From Daphnia pulex (lineage: Eukaryota; Arthropoda; Branchiopoda; Diplostraca; Daphniidae): a DNA stretch of 64,000 nucleotides. The notes under the pieces are model-generated. The model was not told where the DNA came from, ran no database searches, and was given only the letters and a program-made list of their open reading frames with translations. Shown here in pieces: positions 46,328-57,928 of this stretch (position 1 is the stretch's first letter; the number at the start of each line of letters is the position of its first letter). The translations under genes were made by a program, and so were the position numbers. The stretch is taken from positions 5,456,001-5,520,000 of the forward strand of contig NC_060025.1 of NCBI RefSeq assembly GCF_021134715.1, given 5' to 3'.

Positions 46328-46926
46328 ATAGCCATGGACTACTTTATATAAGGACGGGACTCTTCGCCTATCTCGCCGTGTTAAAGCTAGTCGGGTGGGC
46401 TATTTTCATAAAAAAATTAATAAAAAATATCAAACATATTCAGTTTTTTTCGCTGATTATAACTATGTAGATAAATCTAAGTAAAATTAACTAATCAATA
46501 AGATATTTTAATTTTACTTTCAGCAGTAAGGGTAAAACTGGGAAACACCGGTGCCCTCTAGCAACAAAGCACCCTAAGCTCTTGCCAATATAACCTGGAA
46601 CGTAAAAAAGAGTTAGGCAGCTATGTCAGAGGAATAGAGATAAGAGAGTGGTCTCTCTTGCACGCAATGGGTATCTGCTTGTAAACTTACAAGAGCTTAT
46701 GAGGTTTGGTTCCTAGATGGCACCGGTGTTTCCCACTATTTCAAATTTTCAGTAAAGAAAATTGAAATATCTCCATAAAGATAAATTTTAGGAATAGGAA
46801 CATTAGGCAATTAAATAATTATTTTTTTATTCTGATTCCGATTCGCCCGAAAAAAATTTTACACGGCCGACATAGGAAATGCCGAAGAGTCCCGTCCTTA
46901 TATAAAGTAGTCGATGCCATAGCTAT
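46328..46926. mobile_element. MITE with about 60-bp inverted ends, containing another MITE
   Basis: ACTACTTTATATAAGGACGG followed by GACTCTTCG at the left reappears in reverse at the right (about 46864-46926). About 60 bp pair with small gaps. The interior lacks an ORF and is interrupted by the 195-bp element at 46540-46734. Exact ends and target duplication were not determined. The arms contain a TATA-like TTTATATAAGG. Confidence 0.6.
46540..46734. mobile_element. 195-bp MITE nested in a larger MITE
   Basis: Ends GGGAAACACCGGTGCC and GGCACCGGTGTTTCCC are perfect inverted repeats of 16 bp. CTCTAG and CTAGATG extend the similarity. They are flanked by ACT on both sides, a 3-bp duplication as in PIF/Harbinger elements. 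No ORF. Confidence 0.8.
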
Positions 46927-47245
46927 GCTTGAAGACAAATGTGACAACGGTGACAACTGACAAGTGACAACCATCGCAGGCTTTACTTCGTAGTCTGTGT
47001 ACGGGCAAACAATTGCGTGTTTGGATTGGAAAGAAGATTTTACCGATTTTATTTCTAGAAAAATCGCGGGACCAGACAAATTTATCAAACACATTCAAAA
47101 GTTTGAAAATTTTACTTAAACAAACTTTGTTGTGCGCATTGTGGCTGACTGGCTGTTCAGATTTATGATCCTTTCGATGTGGTTTGATTCAAAAGTCATT
47201 TACTGATTTTTCATTTGCTTTTTTTAGTAGAGAAAAGTTAGTATA

Positions 47246-50200
47246 ATGGCACAAGCATCTTGCAATCAAGAAGAATTAGACAACGGAACATGTAGTTTGA
47301 GTGACAAGGAACCAGCACCTAGAGTACAACATTGTACTTTGATTCCTAATAAAAATGAATCAGAAAATCAAATGAAAGTTCCTTCGAATCGAAAGGAAAT
47401 CAAACTTATAAATAAGTCACACTTAAAAATTTGTTCTAATCCAGATTGTGAAAGTAAAGATAATCTTAGGTTTGCGCCATATTTTGTCTGTGCTTACTTT
47501 GGTCTTTTAGTTGAAAAATTTAATGTGAGAAGGGTTTGCCAGAGATGTTACAGGGATGCAGAAAACCATCAAAGTGTTTTAGTGAAAATGCTGGGTGATC
47601 ATAAAAGTATTGTTTTGGGACCTAAGAAACCAAAAAATCAAATGGTTACAATTGATGACGAAGAATGTTCTGAGGATTCTACAGAAAGTCCTGAAGAAGT
47701 GGAAATAGAAGGAGATATTGACAACTTTGTGAAATACCTAGTAGAGAAGTACAGATTTGAAGAACAAGTTGATGCCTCATTAAATCATTTAGGTAAATAT
47801 ACATTTGGTAGCATTTTATTTTTACAATAAATTATGTAACAATTGTGTATGTTCAGAGAAAAGGTGGATAAATAATAAAGATAAAATGGCAGAACTAGAC
47901 ATATCCCATTCTAAGTTAGAGAAGAATTTGGATTCTTTACGCAAAGAACTGTACAAGTCCCATGAGCCAAAAATCTGTCTTGTTGATTCAATCGATGTTG
48001 ATACACATGGAAATGTTACAAAGCATAACAGTACTTCCAGCACAGTGGAAGCAATACAACCATTGATGCCAACTTGCAAACAAACTGCCCTTCCTCCAAA
48101 TGGAATGTTTATTCATACCCAAATCAAAGCAAATCAGGCTATTTATGCTATGAGATCTTCTCTTTTGGCACCCTGGGGTAAAGGACGTGTGATAAGGGTA
48201 TATTGTCTATGCTAAAAAGATTCAGTGTTAAATATTAATAAATTTTTTTTGTAACACAGATAAAAGAAAATACGGAAATGATGTATGTTATTCGGTTCGA
48301 TACGGGGGGTAAACCTCGAACATTCCCTTTAAAATATTTAGCGTACGCCGAGTCAAGTCCTGTTCAGTTAACCGTGGGAGCTCGTGTAATCGCACAATAC
48401 GTTGAAGACAAAGATGGTAAACTAAAACCATCGTCTTATTATGCGGGCGTAATTGCTGAAGCACCGAAAACTCTCAATCAATATCGATACCTTGTGTTTT
48501 TTGACGATGGGTATGCGCAGTATTGTACACATGAACAGGTAAATCTGATTTGAATGTTTGCTTATACTTTTAAGTAATTACAAATTCACACAGGTTACAA
48601 TGGTATGCCAAAGCTCACGAGATGTTTGGCAAGATATACACATGAACTCCCGCTCTTTCGTGTTAAATTACCTCAAACAGTACCCCGAACGAGCCATGGT
48701 AAAATTGCAACGAGGTCAAACGGTTAAAACTGAATTGAATGGAAACTGGTTTCAAGGGCGAGTAGAGACTGTTGACGCATCCTTAGCTAACATTTATTTC
48801 CCGTCCGAAAATCGTTTTGAGTGGATATACAGAGGATCGACTCGCCTCCATCCCCTTTTCGATCTGTTAGCAAATGCGGAAGCAAGAAAAAATCAAGGAG
48901 CAACGAGACCTACACATAATATGGCTCTTGTTCATAAGAAAAAGAATGCTCCTTATGTTGAATATACTCGTGGGGATGTTGATCGTTCTCCTCCACCGAG
49001 TATAGCTCCATTATCGTTGTCTTCTGTACCATCTCCGTCAACAGAGGTATGAATTTAAGGTATTGGTTTTTTAATTGTTTGTGTTAATTTTGTTTTACTT
49101 CTTCAGTGTGTAGTTCGAGCTGTTGCCCGTAAGAGCACTTCAAAAGTCCTTAAACCGAATTCCGTTTCATCCGTGACGCCTCTGCTTGTCGATGAATTAA
49201 CCGTTAATGCCGAACACAAAGGACGATTTAAGTTCCGACTAAACGAATCATATAAAAATGTTGCTTTTGAGCCCCACCAGTGTAATAGTAAGTGTATCGA
49301 GGAATTTCCTTATGCGGATGGAGACAACAAAAGTAAGTTTTAAATCAATTTTCAAAATGTTCATTTCTTTCCCTACCTTTCGTTTCATTGCACACTGACC
49401 ACAGAATTTCGTCCACGACTATATAAAGTTTTTGCAAAAATTTAAAAATGTCTCCATTTATTTTTTTTATTTGTGTGTTTTCCCATTTTTTTGTTTTTAA
49501 ATATTTGTTTTTCAACTTGAATGTCATAATTTATCTTACGGAAGGGGATGTTCTATTTTTAAATTCATCGATAATTGTGGGAACTAATATCTTTTCATAT
49601 TTTCCATTCAGATCTCAATCCACTTTCTATTCCAATGTTATGTGGCTGGTCTCGAGAAGTGGCTAAACAAAGACATGGAGAACGCCTTAGTATTATATAC
49701 CGAGCCCCTTGCGGTCGCCGAATGAGGAATATGGATGAAGTTCATCGTTATATCCGTTTAACAGGAAGTCAACTTGGCGTTGATCTTTTCTGCTTTGACA
49801 ATTTTGTTCATTGTTTTACTGAGTTTGAGCCAGAAGTCGTCTACAGTAAAATTAACGGTATGATATAATCGTTTATATTCGGATTTTGTTTATATTAATT
49901 CATTGTTTATCTTTCTTATGTTAGATATCACGTATGGCAAGGAAAATGTTCGAGTATCTTGTGTTAATTCAATTGATCGCAGCAATCCTGAATACGTTGA
50001 ATACAGCACTGAGCGCATCCCTCGAGAGGGTGTGAATCTGAATTTAGATCCGAATTTTCTTGTTTGTTGTGACTGTACGGACGATTGTCAGGATAAAGAA
50101 AAATGTCAGTGTTGGCAACTAACGATTAAGGTAATTATTTGATCACAATATCGGTAACTTAGTTTTTGGATGAATTCTACTAAAAACGTCTTCTATATTT

Positions 50201-51369
50201 AGGCTACTGCGTTGGGCCCTAGTGGAAAAATTGATCCAACTGCTGGATATAATTATCGTAGGCTCATGCAGAATGTTGTCACTGGTATATTACTATCATG
50301 TTATCACTATTAATTAAAGAACATAAGAACGTCTGAAATTTACATTTCTAGGTGTCTACGAATGTAATTCTCGATGTTCGTGCCGTAAAACTTGCATTAA
50401 TAGAGTTGCACAGAGACCTTTGCATTTGCGTTTGCAAGTAAAACCTTAACGTAATTTTGTCCCATGTTTCTTGCAGTCATTATATTTCTATTGTCATAAC
50501 AGTTGTTTCGAACCGAGAGACGTGGTTGGGGCATTCGTTGTTTGGATGACATACCCAAAGGTCAATTCATATGCGTATATGCAGGACAACTTCTAACTGA
50601 ACAAGAAGCCAACGAGGATGGAAAGCAATTTGGCGATGAATATCTGGCGGAGTTGGACCTTATTGAAAGCATTGAACAAGCCAAAGATGGCTACGAAAGT
50701 GACGTTGACATTGATATTGATCATGAAAGTGATATTTCTCAATCGTCCGGCAGTGGTGAGATTTTTTTTTTTTTTTATCTTATCACTGTTTTGAAACAAA
50801 TTTGATGAAATTATTTCATAGATTTTTCATATTTATCAGACGATTCAGGGGAGTTTTCAGATATTTCAGAATCAAAAAGTTTGGTGCCAGGACAAGGACA
50901 TGAGAACAAAAATGACAGTTCTGAGAAATTATCCGCGCACACATTATCTTCTACAGCTGTTAGAATAATTCAGAAAGATGACTGTCAAAAGAAGACACGT
51001 GAATTATATGGTCCAAATGAGCATTGCTACGTTATGGATGCCAAGAGCACCGGCAACATAGGAAGATATTTAAATGTAAGAGATAATGAATAATATATGT
51101 ATATGTAATTACTACCGTTCTATTAATTCACCCACTAATTTCGTTATTTTTTCTTTATCTAGCACTGCTGTAAACCAAATGTGTTTGTACAGAATATTTT
51201 CGTCGATACGCAAGATTTGCGATTTCCTTGGGTTGGATTCTTTGCTCACGTTTTCATTCGTGCTGGTACGGAGCTCACTTGGGATTATAGTTACCAAGTT
51301 GACAGTGTACCGGACAAAAAGTTATTTTGTCATTGTGGTGCAAAAGAATGTAGGGGAAGATTACTCTAG
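47246..51369 (+). CDS. SETDB1: SETDB1/eggless histone H3K9 methyltransferase (12 exons)
   Basis: Methylates histone H3 lysine 9 in the nucleus to silence genes and transposons. Exons: 47246-47792, 47857-48197, 48260-48538, 48594-49046, 49107-49332, 49612-49857, 49925-50130, 50203-50284, 50352-50437, 50503-50755, 50822-51075, 51163-51369; 3180 nt, 1059 residues plus stop. The Cys-containing N-terminal region (CSNPDC, RRVCQRC) precedes Tudor-type repeats (about 290-540). An MBD follows at about 620-695 ([17 protein letters not shown]), then a Cys-rich pre-SET domain ([15 protein letters not shown]). The SET domain is split by an acidic insert, as is typical of SETDB1: first half [20 protein letters not shown], second half [20 protein letters not shown] and ELTWDYSY. 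The post-SET end is [13 protein letters not shown]. Human SETDB1 has about 1290 residues. A second acceptor 18 nt into exon 11 would also keep frame. Confidence 0.96.
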
Positions 51370-51399
51370 TTTCAAGCCGTTGTATTTCTCGATTTTCTC

Positions 51400-51405
51400 A
51401 ATAAA
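51400..51405 (+). terminator. Candidate polyadenylation signal of SETDB1
   Basis: AATAAA only 31 nt after the SETDB1 stop codon, implying a very short 3' UTR if used. Confidence 0.5.
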
Positions 51406-52682
51406 TCGTCCCACCTAAAGATGCTATTTCACGTCTCATCAGTTCTGCGAAATACGGACGATTTATGGCCGCATATTGCGCACAAATCATGTTAAACAAT
51501 TCAAATATGATACCCGGCTACCCCACAACCAACATATATTGTAGATAAATCTATTTGAATTGTTCAAATTTTAAAGAGTTCACATTATAAAATTTTAATT
51601 CGCACGATCGGTCTTGTCCTTTTGAAAATATGGTGTGAAACTATATGGAACTAGTTTGCAATATCCAATAATATTGATAATGCTGTTAGCTTGCAAAAGG
51701 TAAGAAAATTAACAAATGTATTAAGCTATCTTATTATTGGTAGTGTCAGGGTAGTGAGATGATACGAGTCAGATAGAAGATTGAAAATGAAATTTTAACA
51801 AAAATACCCGTAGAATTATGTTCAGTTCCCTTGTATTGGCAACGCTGACAGTTGTATATGACGTTTAGGTTATGGTTTACAATGGGTTTGATTTTGAAAA
51901 AAAAAATGCTTATAAATATTATGCAAAGAACATAGTAGCTGTTTGCCTGTTAAGCTCCATTAGATAAAGCCTACGATAATCTCGTAAAAAATAGCAAAAC
52001 CGTCACACAACCTGCCAAAGTTGCCAATTTATGCAAATTAAAATGTTTTTTCTGTATCATGATTTTTGAAAAAATCAGTTAAAACTACAAAACGTCATAA
52101 AGTAGTTAATAAAATCTAATAAACACTTACACGTCATCTGAAATAGAAAAAAAATGTTTGTAAATAATACTCATGAAGTATGTTCAACATATAGTGAGTT
52201 ACTGACCAACCACTGACCAGTTAGCTTACCTTATTAAACAGTATAGACTTAATCTAGTTATTTATTTAAAATAGTTTAGTGTTAATGTGGTTAGGTAGCT
52301 AAAATCTTAGAAGGGCTTTCAGCATTTAAACAAACCATACTTTCTAACAGAAATACCGTATGTTACTTGTGTAGTTACAGATAATATGAAAACAATTTAA
52401 GAAAAATGGTATGGTTTGATAAATCCTGAAGTAATCTTTTCCTAATAAGAATTTTAAAATTTCTTTTTGGTTATTTATGGGATTATATGATGGGATTTTT
52501 AAAGTTATAATTGCATTGGCTTCAGCACAAATTCTAAGTAGATTCACCTGTGTTTCTCAGTGTATTTTATAATTAAAACATTTAATTTCTTATACAACAA
52601 TTCCCTCAACTTTCAAAGGAAATTAACTTGAAAATTACAAAATGAAATGGTGGAAAATGTTCTTAGTCTCTTTTGCATTTGT
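51406..52682. other. Intergenic, nothing recognised
   Basis: AT-rich sequence between SETDB1 and the convergent myotrophin gene. No ORF, repeat ends or RNA gene could be supported. Confidence 0.4.
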
Positions 52683-53229
52683 TTATTTCAACAAAGCTTT
52701 AATTTCATCCTTTTCTGCAGCATCATAATATGACGTCCCATCTGGAGATACTCCTTTAATAAAGGCACCCTGTGATTTATTCATAGATTACATTTAAAGA
52801 ATAAGATTGATTTTTTTAAAGAAAAAGAACTTTAAATTCTTCTTACCTTGCTCACCAAGACTTTCACACATTCAGTGTGTCCCTCCCAAATAGCAGCAAG
52901 CAACGCTGTTATCCCATGGGAATCTTTAGCCTTAAAATTATACTTATGATGAATCATATTAATAATTCACAAAACATTTTCACTCACATTTGGATCAGCT
53001 CCTTTTGAAATAAGATAATTTACTATGGTATGTTGTCCGTAATCCGCAGCATGCAAAATAAGTGGTCTCCCGTTCACATCAAGATTAACATCGATGCCCT
53101 ACACAGAATGTATTAAAGCCATTTTTAGTCGAACATAGATAATAATACCGTAACATCTACCTTATTTTCAATTTCATTTTTAACAGAATCTAATTCTCCA
53201 TTCTTGATATCCCAAACTAATTCACTCAT
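52683..53229 (-). CDS. MTPN: Myotrophin (V-1), ankyrin-repeat protein (4 exons)
   Basis: Small cytosolic ankyrin protein; in vertebrates it binds the actin capping protein and blocks barbed-end capping. Exons 53229-53161, 53098-52988, 52930-52847 and 52769-52683 encode 23, 37, 28 and 28 residues, 116 in all (human 118), every junction in phase 0. The start MSELVWDIKNGELDSVKNEI corresponds to the human capping helix. Ankyrin repeats follow with HAADYGQHTIVNYLISKGAD and ALLAAIWEGHTECVKVLVSK. The C terminus DGTSYYDAAEKDEIKALLK matches the family end. It converges on SETDB1. Confidence 0.95.
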
Positions 53230-55058
53230 TTTTGTGTGGTTGAAGTGTGACAGCATCAACACTCAACAGCCCTACTTTATACATAAGCTAAATTACTGAA
53301 GAATAAAAGAGGGAGAACTCGAAGAGTGTCCAGTGTCGAAAAAAATTTTTCTATTTTCCCTTTCAAGGCGAGAACCAATAACAATTTCTTAGACATCAAC
53401 TAGTACCACATAGCGGTAAAACTGCAATTTTTAGGCACAAAAGCATGACTCTGGCTCTGGCACTCTGCTAACGTTTAAATTAAAATTAATTATCCACATA
53501 ATATTTTATTGAACAGATGATTTTTTAATGAGGCAATAAAGGCTTGAAGGCGATCATTCTTCCTTGGCAACGAAAAATGAACAAATTCATTTAAGAAATA
53601 TTTATTAAGTTGGAAGAGACTAGTTATTAACGCCATCTCACGGTTGAATCTGTAGTCACGGAGAACGTTGTGTAAAACGGCAATCAAAACCCTACTGCTA
53701 TTGACAGCTACCTTCGTTAGCAAGGTACCCGAAGGGTAAGGGATGTTTTTTATTTTATTTTCATTTAAAAAAAAATTAAAATAGCTCATGACCTAAGTTA
53801 GGGAAAAAAAATAATAAAAAAATAATTATATTAAATCTACAAAAGATCATTTCATTAAGGTTTAGTCCCAATTAAAATACCTAGTCTGGTCTGTGTGAGT
53901 GACTGTGCTTAAACAGCTCCACACAGTATCTGAATTTCGAATTCAAACAAAATCAAAACTCACAATAAAACTGCGTCACTGCTTGTCAACAAACCTTCAA
54001 TAGATCAGGTTACTACCTAGCAACACGGAAGAAGTTTAGTTTAGGTTATTAACCCGGAAAAGTTTTCTTCCCGAATTTGATCGACTGGGTCGACACGATT
54101 GAGATTTGAGAAGAAAATGTGATTTATTAAGTCACTTCAACGTCGGTCGGTTGTCTCAGGAATTTCTTCGATTAATATTGTGGCGGTGGCATGAGGAATG
54201 GTAGATGCAAATAGGATAAGCGCTGTGCCTAGTTCGTTATGAGGTCTTTTCTTTTCTGACGCCTCGCTCACCGATTCGACTGCTCGTTTTCGATGGGACG
54301 AAGCTTTTGATTGGCTATCATGAAGTTCATCCAGGGAGAGAATCAACTCCGCTTTTTGTATCTTGTCTTGTCTTCCACCAGTTAGGGAGTAATGGTTTCG
54401 TTTCGTCTGGAACTGCCGGATTTTCTTTATCCCCTTTTCCTTCACTCGACGATGATTCTTTCTGTCGGCAACTTACAGTCCCCTCCATAAGTATGGGATC
54501 ACCCCGCGCCGTTCCATAAGGCGGCGTGTATTTTTCTAGTTGGTTTTTCGGGTTGTAAAAAGTGAAAAAATGACATAAATTCACAAAACTTGGAATTTAT
54601 GTCATTTTACCTCTTTCGACGCCAACCATGTTATCTTATGACCCGAACTTGTTTTTCACATAGCTTTTTAAATATTTAATTTTTAAGAAGGAATTTTTAT
54701 TTTCAAACCGTGTATACACTACCCTTTCATAAACTAACTGTGAGTTTTGCATAATGATCCGAATTTTTTTCGAATTTTCCCAGATTTATTCGTTTCCCGA
54801 GTTTCTGAAATCAGAGACTGCAGAAGACTTCATTTACGGTTTACAACCTCTATCAGCTGGCGTAGGCAGGAAAATTAGTGTCGTTTCTATACACTACTGG
54901 CGCTCTGCTACCTTTTTTACTTAAGGGCCGTATAAAAACGGGGAATGATGAGGCCAAAGTAGCCTCGTTTTCTTGTCCGTACCTCATTCGATTCTTCAGT
55001 CAAATCAAAATTAGAAATAGGGCCAATCATTAGAAAGGAATGCATATTAGTGCTGGCG
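53230..55058. other. Intergenic, one weak minus-strand ORF pair
   Basis: Two overlapping minus-strand frames (54584-54327 with KGDKENPAVPDETKPLLPNW, and 54445-54137 with SLDELHDSQSKASSHRKRAV) look protein-like and could be one frameshifted gene, but no family is recognised. The rest is AT-rich. Confidence 0.3.
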
Positions 55059-55264
55059 AAAGAATACTAAGAATACTAAGAATACTAAGAATACTAAGAA
55101 TACTAGAATACTAAGAATACTAAGAATACTAAGAATACTAAGAATACTAAGAATACTAAGAAGAATACTAAGAATACTAAGAATACTAAGAAGAATAAGA
55201 AGAATACTAAGAATACTAAGAATACTAAGAGAAGAAGAAGAAGAAGAAGAAGAAGAAGAAGAAG
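55059..55264. repeat. AAGAATACT / AAGAAG microsatellite
   Basis: About 18 copies of the nonamer AAGAATACT with small length variants, then about ten AAG units. It abuts the first 206-bp sub-repeat, whose sequence enters as AATACTGATTTT. Confidence 0.9.
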
Positions 55265-55429
55265 AATACTGATTTTGACTCTCCCAAATACTACTAGATG
55301 GCAGGTACGAAAACTGCCACGCCGTCTGTTGCCTTCCACCCTACCGGGACCAACTCCAGAGGAACTTCCGCACCCCACACGGACCAACATCAAATTGGGA
55401 TTATCTTTGCTGATTTCCAACTTGTTACT
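55265..55429. repeat. 206-bp sub-repeat, partial copy (block 1)
   Basis: The last 165 bp of the unit, lacking the ACCGACGCTTTG start. Joined directly to the microsatellite. Confidence 0.9.
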
Positions 55430-55504
55430 GTAACACCGGAAATATCCGCAAATAAACGAAAAGAATTGAAACAATAGAATTCCTGAATAAAACGTATCTC
55501 TCCG

Positions 55505-55576
55505 TTCCCATACCGGGAATCGAACCCGAGCCTCTTGGGTGAAAGCCAGGTATCCTAGCCACTAGACCATATGGGA
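55505..55576 (-). tRNA. tRNA-Glu(TTC), unit 1
   Basis: 72-nt cloverleaf starting TCCCATATGGTCTAGTGGC, anticodon loop CTTTCAC, T arm GGTTCGATTCC, closed acceptor stem. The anticodon stem has a C-A mismatch (CCTGG/CCAAG). A TTTTA Pol III terminator follows about 18 nt downstream on the minus strand. Confidence 0.93.
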
Positions 55577-55593
55577 TCTTGAACGAAGATTCC

Positions 55594-55666
55594 TGCCGAA
55601 ACCCGGGATCGAACCAGGGACCTTTAGATCTTCAGTCTAACGCTCTCCCAACTGAGCTATTTCGGC
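55594..55666 (-). tRNA. tRNA-Phe(GAA), unit 1
   Basis: 73-nt cloverleaf starting GCCGAAATAGCTCAGTTGGG, anticodon loop CTGAAGA, discriminator A. Only 17 nt with no T-run separate it from the downstream tRNA-Glu. Confidence 0.96.
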
Positions 55667-55817
55667 ACATTCAAAATGTAAATCAAACAAGAATAGTCCG
55701 GAGACGGCCAATCTTTTTCGTCACAGCTACAAAGTGAACCCAATCGCAAAACTCAAAAGACAAGCAATTCACTTTGGACATAGACGCTCGAAACACATTT
55801 TGACACTCTTTGAACAC
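55667..55817. promoter_or_regulatory. Divergent tRNA spacer with inverted CAAAGTGAA motif
   Basis: The 151-bp spacer between the 5' ends of Phe(-) and Pro(+), repeated in all six units. It contains CAAAGTGAA at 55730-55738 and its complement TTCACTTTG at 55768-55776. A possible shared upstream element for both Pol III genes; inference only. Confidence 0.4.
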
Positions 55818-55889
55818 GGCTCATTGGTCTAGTCGTATGATTCTCGCTTAGGGTGTGAGAGGTCCCGGGTTCGATTCCCGGATGAGCCC
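55818..55889 (+). tRNA. tRNA-Pro(AGG), unit 1
   Basis: 72-nt cloverleaf starting GGCTCATTGGTCTAGTCG, anticodon loop TTAGGGT. This copy differs from the other five by one T in the 3' anticodon stem (GTGAG for GCGAG), which still allows a G-U pair. Confidence 0.95.
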
Positions 55890-55950
55890 TCGAAGACCCA
55901 TTCTGATTTTATTATTGTTGTCTATAATCACTTCAAGTGTTGCATTTCAT

Positions 55951-56023
55951 GGGGATGTAGCTCAGATGGTAGAGCGCTCGCTTAGCATGCGAGAAGTACG
56001 GGGATCGATACCCTGCATCTCCA
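55951..56023 (+). tRNA. tRNA-Ala(AGC), unit 1
   Basis: 73-nt cloverleaf starting GGGGATGTAGCTCAGATGG, anticodon loop TTAGCAT, T loop of the GATCGAT type seen in animal Ala tRNAs. TTTT follows about 11 nt after the gene. Confidence 0.96.
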
Positions 56024-56126
56024 GTACCACATGTTTTGCCTAGCATTGCACAATTGCAGATTCTTTACGCCTCATAATGATCAGATGTGACTGTTTTTGC
56101 CTGGGACATTACGGGAAATCATCGAT

Positions 56127-56744
56127 ACCGACGCTTTGATCTTTTCCAATAATGCAATCTTTTCCGAAATACTGATTTTGACTCTCCCAAATACTACTAG
56201 ATGGCAGGTACGAAAACTGCCACGCCGTCTGTTGCCTTCCACCCTACCGGGACCAACTCCAGAGGAACTTCCGCACCCCACACGGACCAACATCAAATTG
56301 GGATTATCTTTGCTGATTTCCAACTTGTTACTACCGACGCTTTGATCTTTTCCAATAATGCAATCTTTTCCGAAATACTGATTTTGACTCTCCCAAATAC
56401 TACTAGATGGCAGGTACGAAAACTGCCACGCCGTCTGTTGCCTTCCACCCTACCGGGACCAACTCCAGAGGAACTTCCGCACCCCACACGGACCAACATC
56501 AAATTGGGATTATCTTTGCTGATTTCCAACTTGTTACTACCGACGCTTTGATCTTTTCCAATAATGCAATCTTTTCCGAAATACTGATTTTGACTCTCCC
56601 AAATACTACTAGATGGCAGGTACGAAAACTGCCACGCCGTCTGTTGCCTTCCACCCTACCGGGACCAACTCCAGAGGAACTTCCGCACCCCACACGGACC
56701 AACATCAAATTGGGATTATCTTTGCTGATTTCCAACTTGTTACT
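56127..56744. repeat. 206-bp sub-repeat, three copies (block 2)
   Basis: Copies start at 56127, 56333 and 56539 (ACCGACGCTTTGATCTTTTC) and are essentially identical. Confidence 0.95.
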
Positions 56745-56819
56745 GTAACACCGGAAATATCCGCAAATAAACGAAAAGAATTGAAACAATAGAATTCCTG
56801 AATAAAACGTATCTCTCCG

Positions 56820-56891
56820 TTCCCATACCGGGAATCGAACCCGAGCCTCTTGGGTGAAAGCCAGGTATCCTAGCCACTAGACCATATGGGA
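56820..56891 (-). tRNA. tRNA-Glu(TTC), unit 2
   Basis: Same as the unit 1 gene, including the C-A anticodon-stem mismatch. Confidence 0.93.
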
Positions 56892-56908
56892 TCTTGAACG
56901 AAGATTCC

Positions 56909-56981
56909 TGCCGAAACCCGGGATCGAACCAGGGACCTTTAGATCTTCAGTCTAACGCTCTCCCAACTGAGCTATTTCGGC
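56909..56981 (-). tRNA. tRNA-Phe(GAA), unit 2
   Basis: Identical to the unit 1 copy. Confidence 0.96.
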
Positions 56982-57132
56982 ACATTCAAAATGTAAATCA
57001 AACAAGAATAGTCCGGAGACGGCCAATCTTTTTCGTCACAGCTACAAAGTGAACCCAATCGCAAAACTCAAAAGACAAGCAATTCACTTTGGACATAGAC
57101 GCTCGAAACACATTTTGACACTCTTTGAACAC

Positions 57133-57204
57133 GGCTCATTGGTCTAGTCGTATGATTCTCGCTTAGGGTGCGAGAGGTCCCGGGTTCGATTCCCGGATGA
57201 GCCC
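57133..57204 (+). tRNA. tRNA-Pro(AGG), unit 2
   Basis: Standard form with a fully paired GCGAG anticodon stem. Confidence 0.96.
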
Positions 57205-57265
57205 TCGAAGACCCATTCTGATTTTATTATTGTTGTCTATAATCACTTCAAGTGTTGCATTTCAT

Positions 57266-57338
57266 GGGGATGTAGCTCAGATGGTAGAGCGCTCGCTTAG
57301 CATGCGAGAAGTACGGGGATCGATACCCTGCATCTCCA
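57266..57338 (+). tRNA. tRNA-Ala(AGC), unit 2
   Basis: Identical to the unit 1 copy. Confidence 0.96.
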
Positions 57339-57441
57339 GTACCACATGTTTTGCCTAGCATTGCACAATTGCAGATTCTTTACGCCTCATAATGATCAGA
57401 TGTGACTGTTTTTGCCTGGGACATTACGGGAAATCATCGAT

Positions 57442-57853
57442 ACCGACGCTTTGATCTTTTCCAATAATGCAATCTTTTCCGAAATACTGATTTTGACTCT
57501 CCCAAATACTACTAGATGGCAGGTACGAAAACTGCCACGCCGTCTGTTGCCTTCCACCCTACCGGGACCAACTCCAGAGGAACTTCCGCACCCCACACGG
57601 ACCAACATCAAATTGGGATTATCTTTGCTGATTTCCAACTTGTTACTACCGACGCTTTGATCTTTTCCAATAATGCAATCTTTTCCGAAATACTGATTTT
57701 GACTCTCCCAAATACTACTAGATGGCAGGTACGAAAACTGCCACGCCGTCTGTTGCCTTCCACCCTACCGGGACCAACTCCAGAGGAACTTCCGCACCCC
57801 ACACGGACCAACATCAAATTGGGATTATCTTTGCTGATTTCCAACTTGTTACT
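57442..57853. repeat. 206-bp sub-repeat, two copies (block 3)
   Basis: Copies start at 57442 and 57648. Confidence 0.95.
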
Positions 57854-57928
57854 GTAACACCGGAAATATCCGCAAATAAACGAAAAGAATTGAAACAATA
57901 GAATTCCTGAATAAAACGTATCTCACCG

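Noticed and set aside
54137-54584. Minus-strand ORF pair as a gene
   Set aside because: Protein-like composition, but the two halves are in different frames and no family or splice site joins them.
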